The position numbers were made by a program, and so were the translations under genes. From Thermoplasmata archaeon (GTDB taxonomy: Archaea; Thermoplasmatota; Thermoplasmata; Lutacidiplasmatales; UBA184), in contig JASHXM010000009.1 of the NCBI GenBank assembly GCA_030043545.1, positions 1 to 9,034 on the forward strand: DNA of 9,034 nt. Direction: 5' to 3'. The number at the start of each line of letters is the position of its first letter. Within the stretch, counting starts at the first letter, position 1. The notes under the pieces are model-generated. The model was not told the origin of the DNA and searched no databases. It saw only the letters and a list, made by a program, of their open reading frames with translations. Below, piece after piece: positions 7,418 through 9,034 of the stretch.

Positions 7418-7425
7418 CTTATCGT
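7418..7425 (-). promoter_or_regulatory. Weak TATA-like element for the hypothetical-glycosidase operon
   Basis: Minus-strand ACGATAAG, centred about 27 nt before the GTG at 7394, sits in the 92-nt gap (7395-7486) after nikR. The match to box A is poor; support is mainly its distance. No other signal was seen in this gap. Confidence 0.35.
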
Positions 7426-7486
7426 GTTCTCGATCGGCGCGGTCGGGGCGGGCCCACGTCGGGAACGATGTCGGCGGAGCCGCCGG

Positions 7487-7942
7487 TCAGCCGGGCCGGT
7501 GCGGATGCCGATGGCCCGTCCGCCCGCCGGCGACGGACGGCGCGGAGATCACGGCGCCCCCGCCGAGGACCCCTTTGACGCCCCGAAGGTCCTCGGCGGC
7601 CGCGGCGACCTCGCGTCGCTTCCCCAACAGCACGACGACCTCCGCGCACGCCTCGCCCTCCAGGTGGACGTGGGTCGAAGAGCGCACGTGGTCGCCCCAC
7701 CGGTGCTCGGCGGCGGTCAGCCGCGCCTGGACGTTCGGCGCGGTGTGCCGGTAGAGCAAGGTGACGGCGGCCAGCGCGTCGGCCTCCGGGTCGATCAGCT
7801 GTTCGGCGTTGAGCTGCCGCCGGATCAGGTCCCGAACGGCGTCGGACCGACTGCCGCTGTTCCGGGCGCGGGCCCATCGGTCGAGCAGCCCCAACAGCTC
7901 GGGCTCCAACGAAACGGCGGTTCGAACGACGCGGCGGCTCAC
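7487..7942 (-). CDS. nikR: Nickel-responsive regulator NikR (ribbon-helix-helix plus nickel-binding domain)
   Basis: A metal-sensing DNA-binding repressor, 151 residues. Residues 1-45 are a ribbon-helix-helix (RTAVSLEPELLGLLD, then RSDAVRDLIRR); the rest is the ACT-like nickel domain that forms the tetramer core. The high-affinity Ni site is intact by alignment to Helicobacter and E. coli NikR: H80 (AEH), H91 and H93 (THVH) and C99, with the same spacing (11, 2 and 6 residues). Nickel binding should trigger DNA binding at palindromic operators of nickel uptake or nickel-enzyme genes. None of those targets is in the window. The start is GTG at 7942 with GAGAGGAG a few nt upstream. Residues 135-151 extend past the usual family end and include HRHPH (144-148), absent from the classic proteins. 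A related frame on the same strand is only a shadow. Confidence 0.93.
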   Translation of the reverse strand: MSRRVVRTAVSLEPELLGLLDRWARARNSGSRSDAVRDLIRRQLNAEQLIDPEADALAAVTLLYRHTAPNVQARLTAAEHRWGDHVRSSTHVHLEGEACAEVVVLLGKRREVAAAAEDLRGVKGVLGGGAVISAPSVAGGRTGHRHPHRPG

Positions 7943-7965
7943 TCGCGCTCCTCTCGCCGGCCCGA

Positions 7966-8028
7966 CCGGGACGCGGCCCCGATCGGCCGTCGCCTCTTAC
8001 CGCTTGTCCCGGGCCGCCGTCCTGGGAC
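7966..8028 (-). promoter_or_regulatory. nikR upstream region with three GGGAC/GTCCC boxes
   Basis: The 86-nt gap before nikR contains GGGAC (plus strand) at 7968-7972, GTCCC at 8006-8010 and GGGAC at 8024-8028. The last two form an inverted repeat extended by GG/CC (stem 8006-8013 with 8021-8028, one imperfect pair, 7-nt loop), just after the preceding gene's stop. A weak TATA-like GGTAAGAG lies at 7994-8000 or so. The arms could be an operator (perhaps NikR itself) or an RNA hairpin. They do not match the E. coli NikR consensus, and in GC-rich DNA such repeats can arise by chance. Confidence 0.3.
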
Positions 8029-8679
8029 CTAGGCGAGCGCCTTCGTCAGCACCGTCACCGCGGCGCTGAGGTCGGCCTGGTGGAGCAGGAAGATCGTGTC
8101 GGTGTAGCACGACAGCGCCTCCACGATGTTGATCCCCTGCGTCGACAGCACCCCGGTGAGGAGGCGCAGCAGCCCCGGCGTCTCCTCGATGCTCTCCGGG
8201 CTCGTGACGGCGACCTCGACCAGCGACTTGCGGATGCGAACGACCTGGCTCTCGCGCAGCTGTCGCAGCAGCCGGGGGACCGAATCCTCGTCGACCAGGA
8301 CGACCGTGCCCCGGGAGACCTGGATCACCCGACACAAGGAGTTCTCGTCGAGCAGCTCCTCGACGACGTCGCCCAGCCGCTGGAGCACGTCGGCCCCCTG
8401 CTCCACCGTGATCGCGGCGACCTTCGTCCGCGTCTCGATCCGGCTCTTCTTCAGCACCCGGCGCACGCCGGATTCCCGCGCCGCCTCTCCCCGGCCCCTC
8501 GGATAGCGCCGGACGGCGGCGATCACCGCGTCGGAGGGACGGAGCCCCAGCTCCTCGGCGACCCGGCGGGCGACGGCCGAGTGGTTCGCGATCCCGACGC
8601 GCAGCGCGTCGGCAAGGACCGGATGCGCGTCCAGGTGTTCGCGGACCCGATGCGCGACCGATTCGGAGCTGTCCGGCAT
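8029..8679 (-). CDS. Predicted amino-acid-metabolism regulator with two ACT domains
   Basis: A 216-residue protein of the archaeal ACT-domain regulator type. Residues about 1-60 are helical, with VARRVAEELGLRPSDAVIAA (36-55) resembling a helix-turn-helix-like segment. Residues about 86-148 and 153-216 are two ACT-like ligand-binding units; the second is clearer, with ETPGLLRLLTGVLSTQGINI (166-185) followed by the closing strand DTIFLLHQ (194-201). ACT domains generally bind amino acids and change the activity of an attached enzyme or regulator; no enzyme domain is attached here. It is divergent from argG across 101 nt, so sensing arginine-pathway amino acids and controlling argG or itself is plausible, but inferred. 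Start is ATG at 8679, with no Shine-Dalgarno. The DNA-binding role of the N-terminus is uncertain. Confidence 0.8.
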   Translation of the reverse strand: MPDSSESVAHRVREHLDAHPVLADALRVGIANHSAVARRVAEELGLRPSDAVIAAVRRYPRGRGEAARESGVRRVLKKSRIETRTKVAAITVEQGADVLQRLGDVVEELLDENSLCRVIQVSRGTVVLVDEDSVPRLLRQLRESQVVRIRKSLVEVAVTSPESIEETPGLLRLLTGVLSTQGINIVEALSCYTDTIFLLHQADLSAAVTVLTKALA

Positions 8680-8689
8680 GGTTGTCGCT

Positions 8690-8701
8690 TTTTGGACAAA
8701 A
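8690..8701. promoter_or_regulatory. 12-nt AT-rich palindrome, possible operator
   Basis: TTTTGGACAAAA: 5-nt perfect arms (TTTTG/CAAAA) around GA, an AT-rich island in a GC-rich region, 11-22 nt before the ACT-regulator ATG. A second inverted pair, TTGTC (8682-8686) and GACAA (8695-8699), overlaps it. It lies downstream of the predicted minus-strand start site, a usual repressor position. Function is inferred. Confidence 0.4.
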
Positions 8702-8732
8702 CTGCCCGATGGTGTCGCAGGACGGCCACATC

Positions 8733-8740
8733 CTATAAAT
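8733..8740 (+). promoter_or_regulatory. TATA box for argG, also readable in the opposite direction
   Basis: CTATAAAT on the plus strand predicts a start site near 8763, about 18 nt before the argG ATG; that leader is pyrimidine-rich and lacks a Shine-Dalgarno. Read on the minus strand the same bases give ATTTATAG, a good match to the archaeal box A core TTTATA, which would start the ACT-regulator mRNA near 8711 with a leader of about 32 nt. A shared bidirectional element is therefore likely. Confidence 0.65.
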
Positions 8741-8780
8741 CGGCTCGCGCCGTCGCCCGTTCGTCTCCTCCGTACGCCCG

Positions 8781-9034
8781 ATGGTCCGCGACAAAGTGGT
8801 GCTGGCGTACTCTGGGGGGCTCGACACGTCGGTCGCCATCCCGTGGTTGCGGGAGCAGAAAGGGCTCGACGTTGTCACCGTCACGGCGGACGTGGGCCAA
8901 CCGGTCGACCTGGAGGCCGTCCGGAGGAAGGCGGAGCAATCCGGGGCGGTCGGCGCGTACGTCGCCGACGCGCGCCGGGAGTTCGCCGAGGAGTTCATCC
9001 TCCCCGCCCTGCGCGCGAACGCTCTCTACGAAGG
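8781..9034 (+). CDS. argG: Argininosuccinate synthase, N-terminal part (window edge)
   Basis: Joins citrulline and aspartate using ATP, the penultimate step of arginine synthesis. The 84 residues visible, of about 400 usual, include the PP-loop ATP pyrophosphatase motif YSGGLDTS (10-17) and the conserved TADVGQ (35-40), which together are diagnostic. It is the only plus-strand gene. Start ATG at 8781 is the first in-frame start after the TATA box at 8733-8740 and matches the family N-terminus (VVLAYSGG) exactly. Whether argH follows lies outside the window. Confidence 0.96.
   Translation, partial: MVRDKVVLAYSGGLDTSVAIPWLREQKGLDVVTVTADVGQPVDLEAVRRKAEQSGAVGAYVADARREFAEEFILPALRANALYE

Noticed and set aside
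7419..7877. Second minus-strand frame overlapping nikR
   Set aside because: Arg/Gly-rich shadow with no motif; the nikR frame holds the ribbon-helix-helix and all nickel ligands.
8006..8028. Stem after the ACT gene stop as a rho-independent-type terminator
   Set aside because: No U-tract follows the stem on the minus strand, and archaeal termination relies mainly on T-rich runs, so I kept it only as a possible operator or hairpin.
1..9034. CRISPR array, tRNA or rRNA gene, insertion sequence, phage or defence system
   Set aside because: No spaced repeats, cloverleaf-like segments, transposase or nuclease motifs were seen; nearly all bases are explained by metabolic, transport and regulatory genes.

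Overview
The window reads as a slice of an archaeal chromosome, GC-rich (I judge about 70% by eye, not computed). The evidence for archaea is a geranylgeranyl reductase (archaeal lipid saturation) paired with a two-cluster ferredoxin, archaeal-type TATA boxes about 25 nt before several start codons, an archaeal-style ACT-domain regulator and a NikR repressor. The gene mix and high GC would fit an uncultured high-GC Thermoplasmatota lineage, but that placement is inference. All genes are on the minus strand except argG at the right edge. Coding density is very high: there is no gene-free stretch over about 100 nt, and no mobile element, RNA gene or CRISPR array was seen.

From left to right: (1) A membrane-lipid redox pair at 1-1035: a geranylgeranyl reductase (its C-terminus lies outside the window) preceded 16 nt upstream by its probable electron donor, a 63-residue 2[4Fe-4S] ferredoxin. 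(2) A thioredoxin reductase (trxB, 1076-2056) with complete FAD, CxxC and NADPH motifs and its own promoter. (3) A tight three-gene operon at 2112-4689: ABC-2 exporter ATPase, ABC-2 permease and a flavin reductase-like FMN protein, each junction being a 4-nt GTGA overlap. (4) A two-gene operon at 4711-7394: an unrecognised 157-residue protein translationally coupled (ATGA overlap) to a glycogen-debranching-type amylo-alpha-1,6-glucosidase-like glycosidase. (5) nikR (7487-7942), with all four nickel ligands and an extra His-rich tail. (6) A regulator with two ACT domains (8029-8679), divergent from argG (8781 to the edge, argininosuccinate synthase). The 101-nt gap between them holds a TATA element readable in both directions and a small palindrome.

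Translation signals fall into classes. trxB and the ABC ATPase start with ATG about 25 nt downstream of a TATA box, which predicts leaderless mRNAs. The permease and flavin reductase start with GTG overlapping the previous stop. Ferredoxin, the reductase and nikR use GTG, with purine-rich Shine-Dalgarno-like stretches upstream. I did not find a clearly new biological system. The most checkable novelties are the exporter-flavin reductase operon, the unknown partner of the glycosidase, the ACT-regulator/argG control region, and the NikR tail and upstream repeats.
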